Origin: Euzebya tangerina
GTDB lineage: Bacteria > Actinomycetota > Nitriliruptoria > Euzebyales > Euzebyaceae
Direction of reading: 5' to 3'
DNA length: 64,000 nucleotides
NCBI RefSeq assembly: GCF_003074135.1
Contig: NZ_PPDK01000002.1
Span: 248,001-312,000, forward strand
Shown piece by piece: positions 1-7,737 of the stretch. The position numbers and the translations under genes were made by a program. The stretch's first letter is position 1, and each line of letters starts with the position of its first letter. The notes below the pieces were generated by a model that saw only the letters and a list, made by a program, of their open reading frames with translations, did no database searches and was not told the DNA's origin.

Positions 1-63
1 GTCATCGGCCGGTCGCGAGTCGACGACCTTGTCGCGGTCGGCCGCGCAGTAGGGGCATCGCAT
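1..63 (-). CDS. nrdR: Transcriptional repressor NrdR (N-terminus only, cut by window edge)
   Basis: The first 21 codons, read on the minus strand from the ATG at 61-63, give MRCPYCAADRDKVVDSRPAD, the hallmark start of NrdR: the first two cysteines of its zinc ribbon followed by the conserved VVDSR. NrdR binds ATP/dATP and represses ribonucleotide reductase genes through NrdR boxes. The rest of the gene lies outside the window. It diverges from the class II reductase at 503, which is the usual partner, and the shared 440-base region carries NrdR-box-like and DnaA-box-like sites. The motif is short but very specific. Confidence 0.85.
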   Translation of the reverse strand, partial: MRCPYCAADRDKVVDSRPADD

Positions 64-106
64 CCTTTTTCTTTTTCCTCTCGTCCGGGCGATGTCGTCC
101 ACGGGC

Positions 107-156
107 CTGTCCACAACACAGCCGGCAGATCCACACCTGTCCACAGGTTGTCCACA
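107..156 (+). promoter_or_regulatory. Cluster of DnaA-box-like sites
   Basis: CTGTCCACA occurs at 107-115 and 137-145, and TTGTCCACA at 148-156. TTGTCCACA is the preferred DnaA box of high-GC actinobacteria. Three near-identical sites in 50 bases on one strand are unlikely by chance, and DnaA is known to control nrd genes in other bacteria. Binding here is inferred. Confidence 0.55.
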
Positions 157-171
157 GTGTGGATTCACGCC

Positions 172-191
172 GGGCACAACATGTTGTGCCC
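172..191. promoter_or_regulatory. nrdR box: Perfect 20-bp palindrome, NrdR-box-like operator
   Basis: The sequence GGGCACAACATGTTGTGCCC is a perfect inverted repeat whose core (CACAACATGTTGTG) resembles the NrdR box pattern of ACAC/GTGT arms around an AT-type centre. It lies in the divergent nrdR/nrdJ region. Assignment to NrdR is inferred from location and resemblance. Confidence 0.5.
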
Positions 192-283
192 ATCGTCACG
201 TCTGGCGTGTCCACTCCACAACTTGCCGCACAGGACGTCACTGCGGATGGTGCGGGAAGTGTGCACGTCTACGCTGGGGTTGA

Positions 284-299
284 CCACTACATCTTGTGG
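284..299. promoter_or_regulatory. nrdR box: NrdR-box-like operator
   Basis: CCACTACATCTTGTGG matches the NrdR box layout (CACTA-N-AT-N-T-GTGG). A weaker, related 16-mer starts 32 bases downstream (316-331), close to the usual one-and-a-half to three helical-turn spacing of paired NrdR boxes. It lies upstream of nrdJ. Confidence 0.55.
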
Positions 300-502
300 T
301 TTGGCTCTGGTGCACGCCCTTGATGTTGGGGTTGCCCCCTTGACGTGGCGGACAACTTCGCGCAAGGTACTCAAGCCGCGTAATTACAGACACGTAACTC
401 CCACAGCCAGAACGTCGCGCCGGGGGAGTCCATCACGGAAGCACACGCGGTCGGAACGCGTTGTACACAACGGTCACGAAGTCGCTGGAGGAATCGCACC
501 AC

Positions 503-3301
503 ATGGTCATCGCACGAGGAGAGACAGGACAGGCACTCCGCACGGTCATCGACGGGGAGAAGGCTGGTCTGAAGTTCGACCGCTACTTCACCGCCGAGGG
601 CGTCCACCCCTACGACGAGGTCCAGTGGGAGCTGCGTGACGCGGTCATCAGCGACTGGAAGACCGGCGATGTCGCGTTCGAGCAGCGTGGGGTCGAGTTC
701 CCGACGCAGTGGTCGATGATCGCCACCAACATCGTCAGCCAGAAGTACTTCCGTGGACCGCTGGGCACCCCGGAGCGCGAGTCGTCGGTCAAGCAGATGC
801 TCGACCGGGTCGCCAACACGATCACCCGCTGGGGTCTGAAGGACGGCTACTTCGCCGACGACCAGTCCGCCGAGGTGTTCAACGTCGAGCTGAAGCACCT
901 GCTGGTCAACCAGAAGGCTGCGTTCAACTCACCGGTGTGGTTCAACTGCGGCGTCGAGGACAAGCCCCAGTGCTCCGCCTGCTTCATCCTCTCGGTCGAG
1001 GACAAGATGAGCTCGATCCTCAACTGGTACGTGGAGGAGGGGACGATCTTCAAGGGCGGCTCGGGCTCCGGGGTGAACCTGTCGGGCATCCGCTCCTCCG
1101 CGGAGACGCTCCGCGGTGGTGGGGAGGCCAGCGGGCCGGTGTCGTTCATGCGCGGGGCGGACGCCTCGGCCGGGACGATCAAGTCCGGTGGGAAGACCCG
1201 TCGTGCCGCCAAGATGGTGATCCTCAACGTCGATCACCCCGACATCGAGGAGTTCATCTGGTGCAAGCAGCGTGAGGAGGACAAGTCCCGCGCACTGCAG
1301 GCTGCTGGGTTCGACATGTCCCTGGATGGCCGTGATGCCGCCAGCGTGCAGTACCAGAACGCCAACAACTCCGTTCGGGTGAACGACGAGTTCATGCAGG
1401 CGGTCGTCGACGATGCCGAGTTCACGCTCAAGGCCGTCACCGACGGATCGGACGTCAAGACCCTCCGGGCGCGCGACCTGATGAACCAGATCTCCGAGGC
1501 CGCGTGGGCCTGTGCCGACCCGGGCATCCAGTACGACACCACGATCAACGACTGGCACACCACGCCGAACGCCGGCCGGATCAACGGCTCGAACCCGTGC
1601 AGTGAGTACATGCACCTGGACAACTCCGCCTGCAACCTCGCGTCGCTGAACCTGCGCAAGTTCGAGAGCGGCGGCGTGTTCGACGTCGAAGCGTTCCAGC
1701 GCGCTGTCGAGGTCGTGTTCACCGCCCAGGAGATCATCGTCGGCAACTCCTCCTACCCGACGGAGAACATCGGCGCCAACGCCATTAAGTACCGCCAGCT
1801 CGGCATGGGGTACGCCAACCTCGGCGGGCTGCTGATGAGCCTCGGTCTGGCCTACGACTCCGACGAGGGTCGCGCCTGGGCTGGTGCGATCACGGCGCTG
1901 ATGACCGGGCACGCGTACCGGACCTCCGCGGAGATCGCCAAGGTCACCGGGCCGTTCGAGGGCTACCACGACGACGCCGACGGCATGAAGCGGGTGCTGC
2001 GCAAGCACCGTGCCGCAGTCGGCACGATCGACCCGGTCAAAGCACCGGCCAACATCCTGCAGGCTGCGCAGGGCTCGTGGGACGACGCGGTTGCGATCGC
2101 CGAGGACTTCGGGGTCCGCAACAGCCAGGCGACGGTGCTCGCACCCACCGGAACCATCGGTCTGATGATGGACTGCGACACCACCGGCATCGAGCCGGAC
2201 CTCGGTCTGGTCAAGATGAAGAAGTTGGTCGGCGGTGGGACGATGAAGATCGTCAACCAGACCGTCCCGCACGCGCTGGCCAACCTGGGCTACCAGCCCG
2301 AGCAGGTCGAGGCGATCGTGGCCTACATCGATGACCACGCCACGGTCGAGGGTGCGCCGGCTCTGCGGCCCGAGCATGTCAGCGTGTTCGACTGCGCCAT
2401 GGGTGAGCGGTCCATCGCCGCGATGGGGCACATCAAGATGATGGCCGCAGCGCAGCCGTTCCTGTCGGGTGCGATCTCCAAGACCGTCAACCTGCCCGAG
2501 AGCGCAACGGTGGCCGACGTCGAGGAGATGTACATCGAGGGCTGGCGTCTGGGCCTGAAGGCCATCGCCATCTACCGCGACAACTGCAAGGTCGCCCAGC
2601 CCCTGTCGATCGACAAGAAGTCCGACCGTGAGGCGGACGACACCGCTGAGGCAGCCGCACCCGCGGCGACCACGGCGGAGGCGGGGATCGTCCGGCGGCG
2701 TCTGCCCAAGCAGCGTCCGTCCCAGACGATCAGCTTCCAGGTGGCCGATGCCGACGGGTACGTCACCGCGGGTGAGTACCCCGGTGACGGGCTCGGCGAG
2801 ATCTTCGTCAAGCTGGGCAAGCAGGGCTCGACGTTGTCCGGGATCATGGATGCGCTGGCGATCAGCGTGAGCCTCGGTCTGCAGTACGGCGTGCCGCTCG
2901 AGGCCTACGTGTCCAAGTTCATCAACACGCGGTACGAGCCGGCTGGCATGACCGATGACCCGGACATCCGGTTCGCGACGTCGCTGACCGACTACATCTT
3001 CCGCAAGCTCGCCATCGAGTACCTGCCCGCCGACCAGCGGCAGGAGATGGGGATCTACACCACGGAGGAGCGGACAGCCGAACTGGACGCTGGGTCCTAC
3101 GGTGCACCCGCGCCCGAGCCCACGGCCGAGGCGGTTGCGGACGCCACCGGTCAGACCGTCCTGCCGGTCGATGACGAGGCCCACCAGATCAACGACATCT
3201 ACGGCGACGCGCCGCTGTGCCTGGCTTGTGGCGAGAAGATGCAGCGTGCCGGCTCGTGCCACGTCTGCCCCGGCTGCGGGACGACCAGCGGCTGCAGTTA
3301 G
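503..3301 (+). CDS. nrdJ: Vitamin B12-dependent (class II) ribonucleoside-diphosphate reductase
   Basis: Class II reductase of 932 residues that makes deoxyribonucleotides using adenosylcobalamin, independent of oxygen. Visible family motifs are the NSPVWFNCG segment with the substrate-site Cys near residue 150, the GGSGSGVNLS loop, the SNPCSEY active-site segment near residue 365, and a C-terminal zinc-ribbon/redox tail (CxxC, then CHVCPGCGTTSGC, about residues 905-932). I chose the ATG at 503 because GGAGGAA lies 9 bases upstream; an in-frame TTG at 461 would add 14 residues with no ribosome site. It diverges from nrdR, and a strong terminator follows. No other reductase genes are in the window. 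Confidence 0.95.
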   Translation: MVIARGETGQALRTVIDGEKAGLKFDRYFTAEGVHPYDEVQWELRDAVISDWKTGDVAFEQRGVEFPTQWSMIATNIVSQKYFRGPLGTPERESSVKQMLDRVANTITRWGLKDGYFADDQSAEVFNVELKHLLVNQKAAFNSPVWFNCGVEDKPQCSACFILSVEDKMSSILNWYVEEGTIFKGGSGSGVNLSGIRSSAETLRGGGEASGPVSFMRGADASAGTIKSGGKTRRAAKMVILNVDHPDIEEFIWCKQREEDKSRALQAAGFDMSLDGRDAASVQYQNANNSVRVNDEFMQAVVDDAEFTLKAVTDGSDVKTLRARDLMNQISEAAWACADPGIQYDTTINDWHTTPNAGRINGSNPCSEYMHLDNSACNLASLNLRKFESGGVFDVEAFQRAVEVVFTAQEIIVGNSSYPTENIGANAIKYRQLGMGYANLGGLLMSLGLAYDSDEGRAWAGAITALMTGHAYRTSAEIAKVTGPFEGYHDDADGMKRVLRKHRAAVGTIDPVKAPANILQAAQGSWDDAVAIAEDFGVRNSQATVLAPTGTIGLMMDCDTTGIEPDLGLVKMKKLVGGGTMKIVNQTVPHALANLGYQPEQVEAIVAYIDDHATVEGAPALRPEHVSVFDCAMGERSIAAMGHIKMMAAAQPFLSGAISKTVNLPESATVADVEEMYIEGWRLGLKAIAIYRDNCKVAQPLSIDKKSDREADDTAEAAAPAATTAEAGIVRRRLPKQRPSQTISFQVADADGYVTAGEYPGDGLGEIFVKLGKQGSTLSGIMDALAISVSLGLQYGVPLEAYVSKFINTRYEPAGMTDDPDIRFATSLTDYIFRKLAIEYLPADQRQEMGIYTTEERTAELDAGSYGAPAPEPTAEAVADATGQTVLPVDDEAHQINDIYGDAPLCLACGEKMQRAGSCHVCPGCGTTSGCS

Positions 3302-3370
3302 CCCCGAATCAGTGCCCGATCTCCGGGCGTGCGTGCGGAGGGGAAGCCGCCCGCAAGCCCGGACCTCACT

Positions 3371-3399
3371 CGACGCCCCGCCATCCTGGCGGGGCGTCG
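3371..3399 (+). terminator. Strong hairpin after nrdJ
   Basis: A perfect 13-bp GC-rich stem (CGACGCCCCGCCA with its complement) encloses a 3-base loop. No T-run follows, as is common in actinobacteria. It separates nrdJ from the small peptide gene at 3547. Confidence 0.75.
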
Positions 3400-3546
3400 G
3401 TCATGCTCGGTGGTTGTGACCGTCGTGCCAGCTGGAGGACCGTCAACAGATCGTCAACTGGACATCGTGGACGCTTGAATCCGGTGCACGAAAGCCCGAT
3501 GCTGGCTGGAAGCAGTCAAACCACTTGAACCCCAGGGGAGCACCAC

Positions 3547-3660
3547 GTGACGTACGAAGCACCGATGATCGAGCACACCGAGGACGTGGTCGGCCTGCTC
3601 GACCTCTGCAAGGTGTTCCCTGACTGGTGCGGCAACGGCGGCGGGGGCCATCACTCCTAG
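3547..3660 (+). CDS. Candidate RiPP precursor peptide, 37 residues
   Basis: Short GTG-started gene with an excellent ribosome site (AGGGGAG at 3534-3540, 6 bases upstream). The product starts MTYEAPMIEHTEDVVGLLDL, an acidic leader-like segment, followed by Cys21, an FPDWC segment with Cys28, and a tail GNGGGGHHS that ends in Ser37. Acidic N-terminus, small Cys/Gly-rich C-terminus and position next to a PqqD-like protein, kinase, nucleotidyltransferase/acetyltransferase, exporter and peptidase are what a ribosomally made, modified peptide precursor looks like. The C-terminal Ser is noteworthy because HprK-like kinases of lasso clusters (paeninodin type) phosphorylate the precursor's C-terminal Ser. 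No lasso signature (Thr two residues before a Gly with a ring acid at 7-9) is clear. Function is inferred; I do not recognise the peptide family. Confidence 0.7.
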   Translation: MTYEAPMIEHTEDVVGLLDLCKVFPDWCGNGGGGHHS

Positions 3661-3670
3661 TCGACGCCTG

Positions 3671-5785
3671 CTAGTCGGCCGTCTCCCGGAGTGACCGCTG
3701 GGTCCTCCGGGTCGTGATCAGGTGGTCGTCCGGTCCTGACGTGCGATAGTGCGGCACCCGGGGTCCTGCCTCTCGGGTGCGCTGCAGCAGCCGTCGAAGA
3801 CGAGGTTCACCCTTGAACCGGCGAGGCGGGGTCGGTGTCGCGACGATCCACGACTCGGACAGCGGGGTGTCGTCCGGGAGCGGCATGGGGTTGGTGGAGG
3901 CTACGAGTACCATGCCGCCAACACCGCGATCCCGCGTGGTCTGGGCCGCCGCGGCCAGCAGCCGCCACGAGTGACCCTGGCCGCGGTGGGACGGCAGGAT
4001 CTCCAGGTGACCCCACAGGTCCCACTCAGCGGTGTGTCCCTGTCGGGCGATGTACCCGATCGGGCCGCCGTGCTCGTCGTCCAAGATCAGCGCACGATCC
4101 TCCACGATTGCCGTCATCACCGGTTGGAGCCGCCGGCTCGAGGGAAGGCGGCCGGGGGTGCTCTTGCGCCGCAGCGCCATGAGGGCATCGACGTCTGAGA
4201 CGGTCGCGACCCGGGTCGGCACGGACGGCGCCTCCCAGGAGAACCCGGCGGGTAGCGCTGCCGCCTTCGAACGGTCTTCATGGAGCCAGCGGCGGCCGAC
4301 GTCGCGGAGCGGCTCGAGATCCTGCTCGAACCCCGCGATCGTGGTCGCACCGCCGCGGTCCAGCAGCCCGCCGAGCTGCTCCGCTGCTCGTGGGTCGATC
4401 AGGACGACGAAGGCCGGCATCACGCCGACGGCGACCCGCTGGGTGACGACCACCGCCAGGACGGCTCCGTCGTCGTCCCGGACCAGCCGGCGGCGGATCC
4501 GCGCTCTCGCTGTCATCGGGTTTGCAGCCGCGGACAGCAAGGGCGTGGCCCGGGGCTGCAGATGGCCCAGCAGGTCGTGGCATGCCCCGCTCGTGGCCAC
4601 CTCCTCGACCGCCATCCCACGCGGGCCGGCAACCCAGGTCAGATAGGCGGCCACCGATGCTGCCGAGGCATCCCCGGTCTTCCAGTCCAGCGCACCGCCC
4701 GGCTGGGTCAGGCCGGGGCGTCCTCGGAGGCGGACCAACTCCGCCCGGGCGGTCCGCAGCAGCGCTCGCGCTGTCTGGGTCAGCTGTGGCCGGCCAGCGG
4801 CCAGCAGCCACCCGGGGAGAAGACCTCGTCGGGCACCACGTCGTCGGGCACCGTCGGCCAGTTGGTTCGCCGCCAGCCACCCCGGCGGCGTCGGCAGGTG
4901 GTCCGCCAGCATGGCCGCACCCTCGGTCCCGAGCACCATCGCGCAGCGCTGCAGGACGGAGGCCGCCAGCGTCGCCACCCCGGTCGCCTCGGCCCGTCTC
5001 ACCACTGCTGCCACATCGGGGGCGGAGCCCTGCATCACCGCATCGATGTCGAGCAGGGCTCGAAGACCCCGCGCCCCCTCCAAGCCGGCATTGACGCAGA
5101 GGTGCAGCAAGGTGTCGATCGGGTCGAAGGTCCGGACCGGATCCTCGCCCACGGTGGTCTCCATGGACCGATCCAACAGACGCCCGCTGTCGATCCGCAG
5201 GCTCGTGCGATCGCGCGCCAGCCCGACGGTGTGGAAGTGCAGGTCCACGTCGAGCAGCCCGCCGCGGTGGCCGAAGGGAACCTCGGCGACGCCGTACTCG
5301 CGGAACCCGTCCCAATTGGTGGCGAGTGGCGCGAACCCGGCATCGGTCAGGCACTCGACCGCTCGGCCGAACGAGTGTCGGTCGACCAGCACATCCAGAT
5401 CGCTGTACACCCGGGACCCGGCATCGCGGTGGTGCAGCTCGGACAGGATGGGGCCCTTGAACACGGCGTGTCGCACCGGCAGGACCTGCCGGAGGACCGA
5501 CACCGTTCGGCGAGCCAGCAGGTGCCGACCGACGCTGTGGCGTCGCACCCGCTCGATCGTTGTCGCCAGATCCGGCGGCAGCTTTAACTCGGCGGCGGTC
5601 GCCCGCGCGCCGAGAACACCCAGCACCCGGTGCTCCGTCGCCGTGGCGATCGCGTGCTCACGTGCGGCCGGTGCGGCGTTCGACCAGGCCCGCCTGATCA
5701 CCCCACCTGGCGTCGCAGTCCGGAGCAACAGCACGAGCAGGTCCCGACCCTCGCGAGACGACGGCTGCTCCTCCTGCCGCTGCAT
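3671..5785 (-). CDS. Nucleotidyltransferase fused to a GNAT acetyltransferase
   Basis: The 704-residue product has two halves. About residues 15-345 match the stand-alone nucleotidyltransferase family (NTP_transf_5): FKGPILSELHHRD leads into GSRVYSDLDVLVD (123-135), whose DLD carries the metal-binding acids. About residues 425-650 look like GNAT: LEILPSHRGQGHSW (RGQGH at 601-605) is the acetyl-CoA loop. Stand-alone relatives of the first half occur in lasso-peptide and other RiPP clusters beside HprK-like kinases. Here it converges on the precursor gene and diverges from the PqqD/ABC operon with 95 bases between. TACTCT lies 6 bases before the ATG with no Shine-Dalgarno, so the transcript may be leaderless. 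A two-activity tailoring enzyme is the likely role; the fused arrangement is unusual. Confidence 0.75.
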   Translation of the reverse strand: MQRQEEQPSSREGRDLLVLLLRTATPGGVIRRAWSNAAPAAREHAIATATEHRVLGVLGARATAAELKLPPDLATTIERVRRHSVGRHLLARRTVSVLRQVLPVRHAVFKGPILSELHHRDAGSRVYSDLDVLVDRHSFGRAVECLTDAGFAPLATNWDGFREYGVAEVPFGHRGGLLDVDLHFHTVGLARDRTSLRIDSGRLLDRSMETTVGEDPVRTFDPIDTLLHLCVNAGLEGARGLRALLDIDAVMQGSAPDVAAVVRRAEATGVATLAASVLQRCAMVLGTEGAAMLADHLPTPPGWLAANQLADGARRRGARRGLLPGWLLAAGRPQLTQTARALLRTARAELVRLRGRPGLTQPGGALDWKTGDASAASVAAYLTWVAGPRGMAVEEVATSGACHDLLGHLQPRATPLLSAAANPMTARARIRRRLVRDDDGAVLAVVVTQRVAVGVMPAFVVLIDPRAAEQLGGLLDRGGATTIAGFEQDLEPLRDVGRRWLHEDRSKAAALPAGFSWEAPSVPTRVATVSDVDALMALRRKSTPGRLPSSRRLQPVMTAIVEDRALILDDEHGGPIGYIARQGHTAEWDLWGHLEILPSHRGQGHSWRLLAAAAQTTRDRGVGGMVLVASTNPMPLPDDTPLSESWIVATPTPPRRFKGEPRLRRLLQRTREAGPRVPHYRTSGPDDHLITTRRTQRSLRETAD

Positions 5786-5880
5786 CCCTGTAGAGTACGA
5801 GGAGGCGGGCTCAGGGCGGCTGTCCAGCTCGTCACCCGCAGCAGAGATGGTCGTCGCGTCGCGGCGGAGGAGGAGAGAAC

Positions 5881-6156
5881 GTGGCCGTGGTGCGTGCTCC
5901 CGGCGTGACCGCGGAACCGTCCGGGGATCGGACGGTCGTGCTGGACGCCGAGGCCACCACGATGTCGACGCTCAACCCGGTCGGAGCACTGCTGTTCGCC
6001 CAGCTGGTCACCCCGCACACCGCCGCCCAGTTGGTGGAGGTGCTGCGCCGTCAATTCCCTGACGTGCCCGTCACCACCCTGGAGAGCGACGTCGACAGCT
6101 TCCTCGCGCAGATGCGGTCAGCTGGTCTGATTGTTCCTGCTGATGCTGACGGCTGA
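5881..6156 (+). CDS. PqqD-like RiPP recognition protein
   Basis: A 91-residue protein with the PqqD/RRE pattern: an N-terminal beta region ending in TVVLDAEATTMSTLNPVGA, then helices spaced as in PqqD (VTPHTAAQLVEVLRRQF) and a final LLxxMxxAGL-type helix (FLAQMRSAGLIVP). PqqD-like domains bind leader peptides and present them to modifying enzymes. The GTG start follows GGAGGAGGAGAG closely. The ABC ATPase start overlaps its 3' end, so the three genes form one operon. It resembles the PqqD-related chaperone described for HprK-related kinase systems, but assignment to that subfamily needs a profile search. Confidence 0.75.
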   Translation: MAVVRAPGVTAEPSGDRTVVLDAEATTMSTLNPVGALLFAQLVTPHTAAQLVEVLRRQFPDVPVTTLESDVDSFLAQMRSAGLIVPADADG

Positions 6157-6913
6157 CGGCGTCTCCAAGACCTACGAGCCACCCACCGGACTGGCGGGCC
6201 TCCTGGTCCGGACGGCGTCGTCCGAGCCCATCCAGGCCGTTCGGGACATCACCTTCTCCGTCGGGCGTGGCGAGATCCTCGGTCTCGTCGGGCCCAACGG
6301 CGCCGGCAAATCGACCCTGTTGCGAATGTGTGCCGGATTGCTGACGCCGACGTCCGGTCGGGTGACCGTGGATGGCCGTGACGTTGCGACCGACCCGGCG
6401 GACGTGCGACGCATCACCGGACTGCTGCTGGCGGACGATCGTGCCCTCTACTGGCGCCTCACGGGCCGCCAGAACCTCCGGTTCTTCGGGGTCATGGCCG
6501 GGCTGAGCGCTGCCGAGGCCCGGCGCCGGTCAGAGCTGCTCATGGAGGAGTTCGGCCTGGCTGATCGGGACCGACGGGTCTTCGGGTACTCCTCCGGCAT
6601 GCGAGTACGGCTGGGACTGGCCCGGACGCTCATCGCCGACCCGGAACTCGTCATCCTGGACGAGCCGACGCGGTCCCTTGACCCAGCCGCCAGCAGCGAT
6701 CTGCTGCGTCGGGTTCGACACCTCCGCGAGTCGGGCCGCGCCGTGGTCCTCTCGACCCATCGGCTGACCGAGGTCGAGGCGGTCTGTGATCGGGTGGTCG
6801 TGCTCGACCAGGGAGCGGCGCTCCTCGCTGCGGCCGTGGCTGACCTGGCGGCGGATGGCTCACCGCCGACCGAGGTCCTGACCCGGCTGCTCGGAGCGGA
6901 GCTGGACCCGTGA
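6143..6913 (+). CDS. ABC transporter ATP-binding protein
   Basis: 256-residue ABC ATPase with Walker A GPNGAGKST, signature YSSGM, Walker B LVILDEP followed by the D-loop region SLDP, and the H-loop STH. It pairs with the ABC-2 type permease directly downstream (4-base overlap), so the complex is most likely an exporter for the modified peptide or gives self-protection. The ATG at 6143 overlaps the PqqD-like gene by 14 bases; a TTG at 6131 is possible but less likely. Confidence 0.9.
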   Translation: MLTADGVSKTYEPPTGLAGLLVRTASSEPIQAVRDITFSVGRGEILGLVGPNGAGKSTLLRMCAGLLTPTSGRVTVDGRDVATDPADVRRITGLLLADDRALYWRLTGRQNLRFFGVMAGLSAAEARRRSELLMEEFGLADRDRRVFGYSSGMRVRLGLARTLIADPELVILDEPTRSLDPAASSDLLRRVRHLRESGRAVVLSTHRLTEVEAVCDRVVVLDQGAALLAAAVADLAADGSPPTEVLTRLLGAELDP

Positions 6914-7737
6914 CAGCGCGTGGCCGACGCAGTGGATTGGGCAGCAGACTGCTGGCCATCGCACGGCGCGACACCGAGACCGAGCTCAGCTATCGCTTCC
7001 GTCTCGCCTCGCTCCTCGTCTCGCCGTTCATCGGGGCGTTCCTCGCGTTCTACATCGCCCGGCTGGTCGGCACCGGCGGGCCGCTTGCCGAGTACGACGG
7101 CACCTACTTCGACTACGTCGTGGTGGGGTTGGCGCTGACCTCCTACGCGGCCCTCGGCGTCAGCGCGTTCACCCAGCGGATCGCTCAAGAGCAGACCGCC
7201 GGCACGCTGGAGGTGCTGCTGGCCGGACCGACGCGGCTGCCCACGCTCCTGGCCGGTGGGTTCATCGTGCCGCTCGGCCTGACGACGATCCAGGTCGTCG
7301 GGCTGATCGGCATCGGGGTCGGACTGGTCGGCACCGGTCTCTCGCCGGGCGCGGTCGTCGGCGCTCTCCCCGTCCTGGTCCTCATGATCCTAAACTTTGT
7401 CGCGGTCGGCGTCGTCGCGGGCGCCGTGACGCTGCTGTCGAAGCGAGGTGATCCCATCTCGCGTGGGTTCTACCAGCTGACGCTGCTGCTCAGCGGTGCG
7501 GTGATTCCGCTCGAGCTCTTCCCGGGCTGGATGCAGCTGATCGGGCGGGCCACACCGGCCTTCTACGGCGTCCGAGGCCTGCGTGACGCCGTGCTCACCG
7601 ACGGCGGAGTCGGAGCGGCGGCTGACGAGGTGCTGATCCTGCTCGGCTTCGCGATCATCACCGTTCCGCTCGCCATCGGCCTCTTCGCGGCGGCGGTCCG
7701 CAGCGCCAAGCGCTACGGCATCCTCGGCACCTACTGA
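6910..7737 (+). CDS. ABC-2 type transporter permease
   Basis: 275-residue integral membrane protein with about six hydrophobic segments (LLVSPFIGAFLAFYIARLV, a long central stretch of alternating hydrophobic helices, and GFAIITVPLAIGLFAAAV near the end), matching the ABC-2 permease fold. It is coupled to the ATPase by a GTGA overlap. Its stop runs 7 bases into the convergent kinase gene. The substrate is unknown; the surrounding genes suggest the peptide encoded at 3547. Confidence 0.85.
   Translation: MTARGRRSGLGSRLLAIARRDTETELSYRFRLASLLVSPFIGAFLAFYIARLVGTGGPLAEYDGTYFDYVVVGLALTSYAALGVSAFTQRIAQEQTAGTLEVLLAGPTRLPTLLAGGFIVPLGLTTIQVVGLIGIGVGLVGTGLSPGAVVGALPVLVLMILNFVAVGVVAGAVTLLSKRGDPISRGFYQLTLLLSGAVIPLELFPGWMQLIGRATPAFYGVRGLRDAVLTDGGVGAAADEVLILLGFAIITVPLAIGLFAAAVRSAKRYGILGTY

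Larger units (their letters stand above)
64..502. promoter_or_regulatory. Divergent nrdR/nrdJ control region
   Basis: This 439-base gap holds no credible gene. It contains three close matches to the actinobacterial DnaA box between 107 and 156, a perfect 20-bp palindrome at 172-191 and an NrdR-box-like site at 284-299. I saw no B12-box-like sequence that would support a cobalamin riboswitch. Individual promoters could not be assigned with confidence. Confidence 0.6.

Noticed and set aside
461-502. TTG start adding 14 residues to NrdJ
   Set aside because: ATG at 503 has a strong GGAGGAA at proper distance and the extension is unlike the family.
64-502. Chromosomal origin because of DnaA boxes
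   Set aside because: Only three boxes, no AT-rich unwinding region and no dnaA/dnaN genes; the context is nrd regulation.
929-3262. 777-codon open frame on the minus strand across nrdJ
   Set aside because: Antisense shadow of nrdJ caused by high GC; no ribosome site and no family motif. The same holds for other long antisense frames, for example over pyr genes and phaC.
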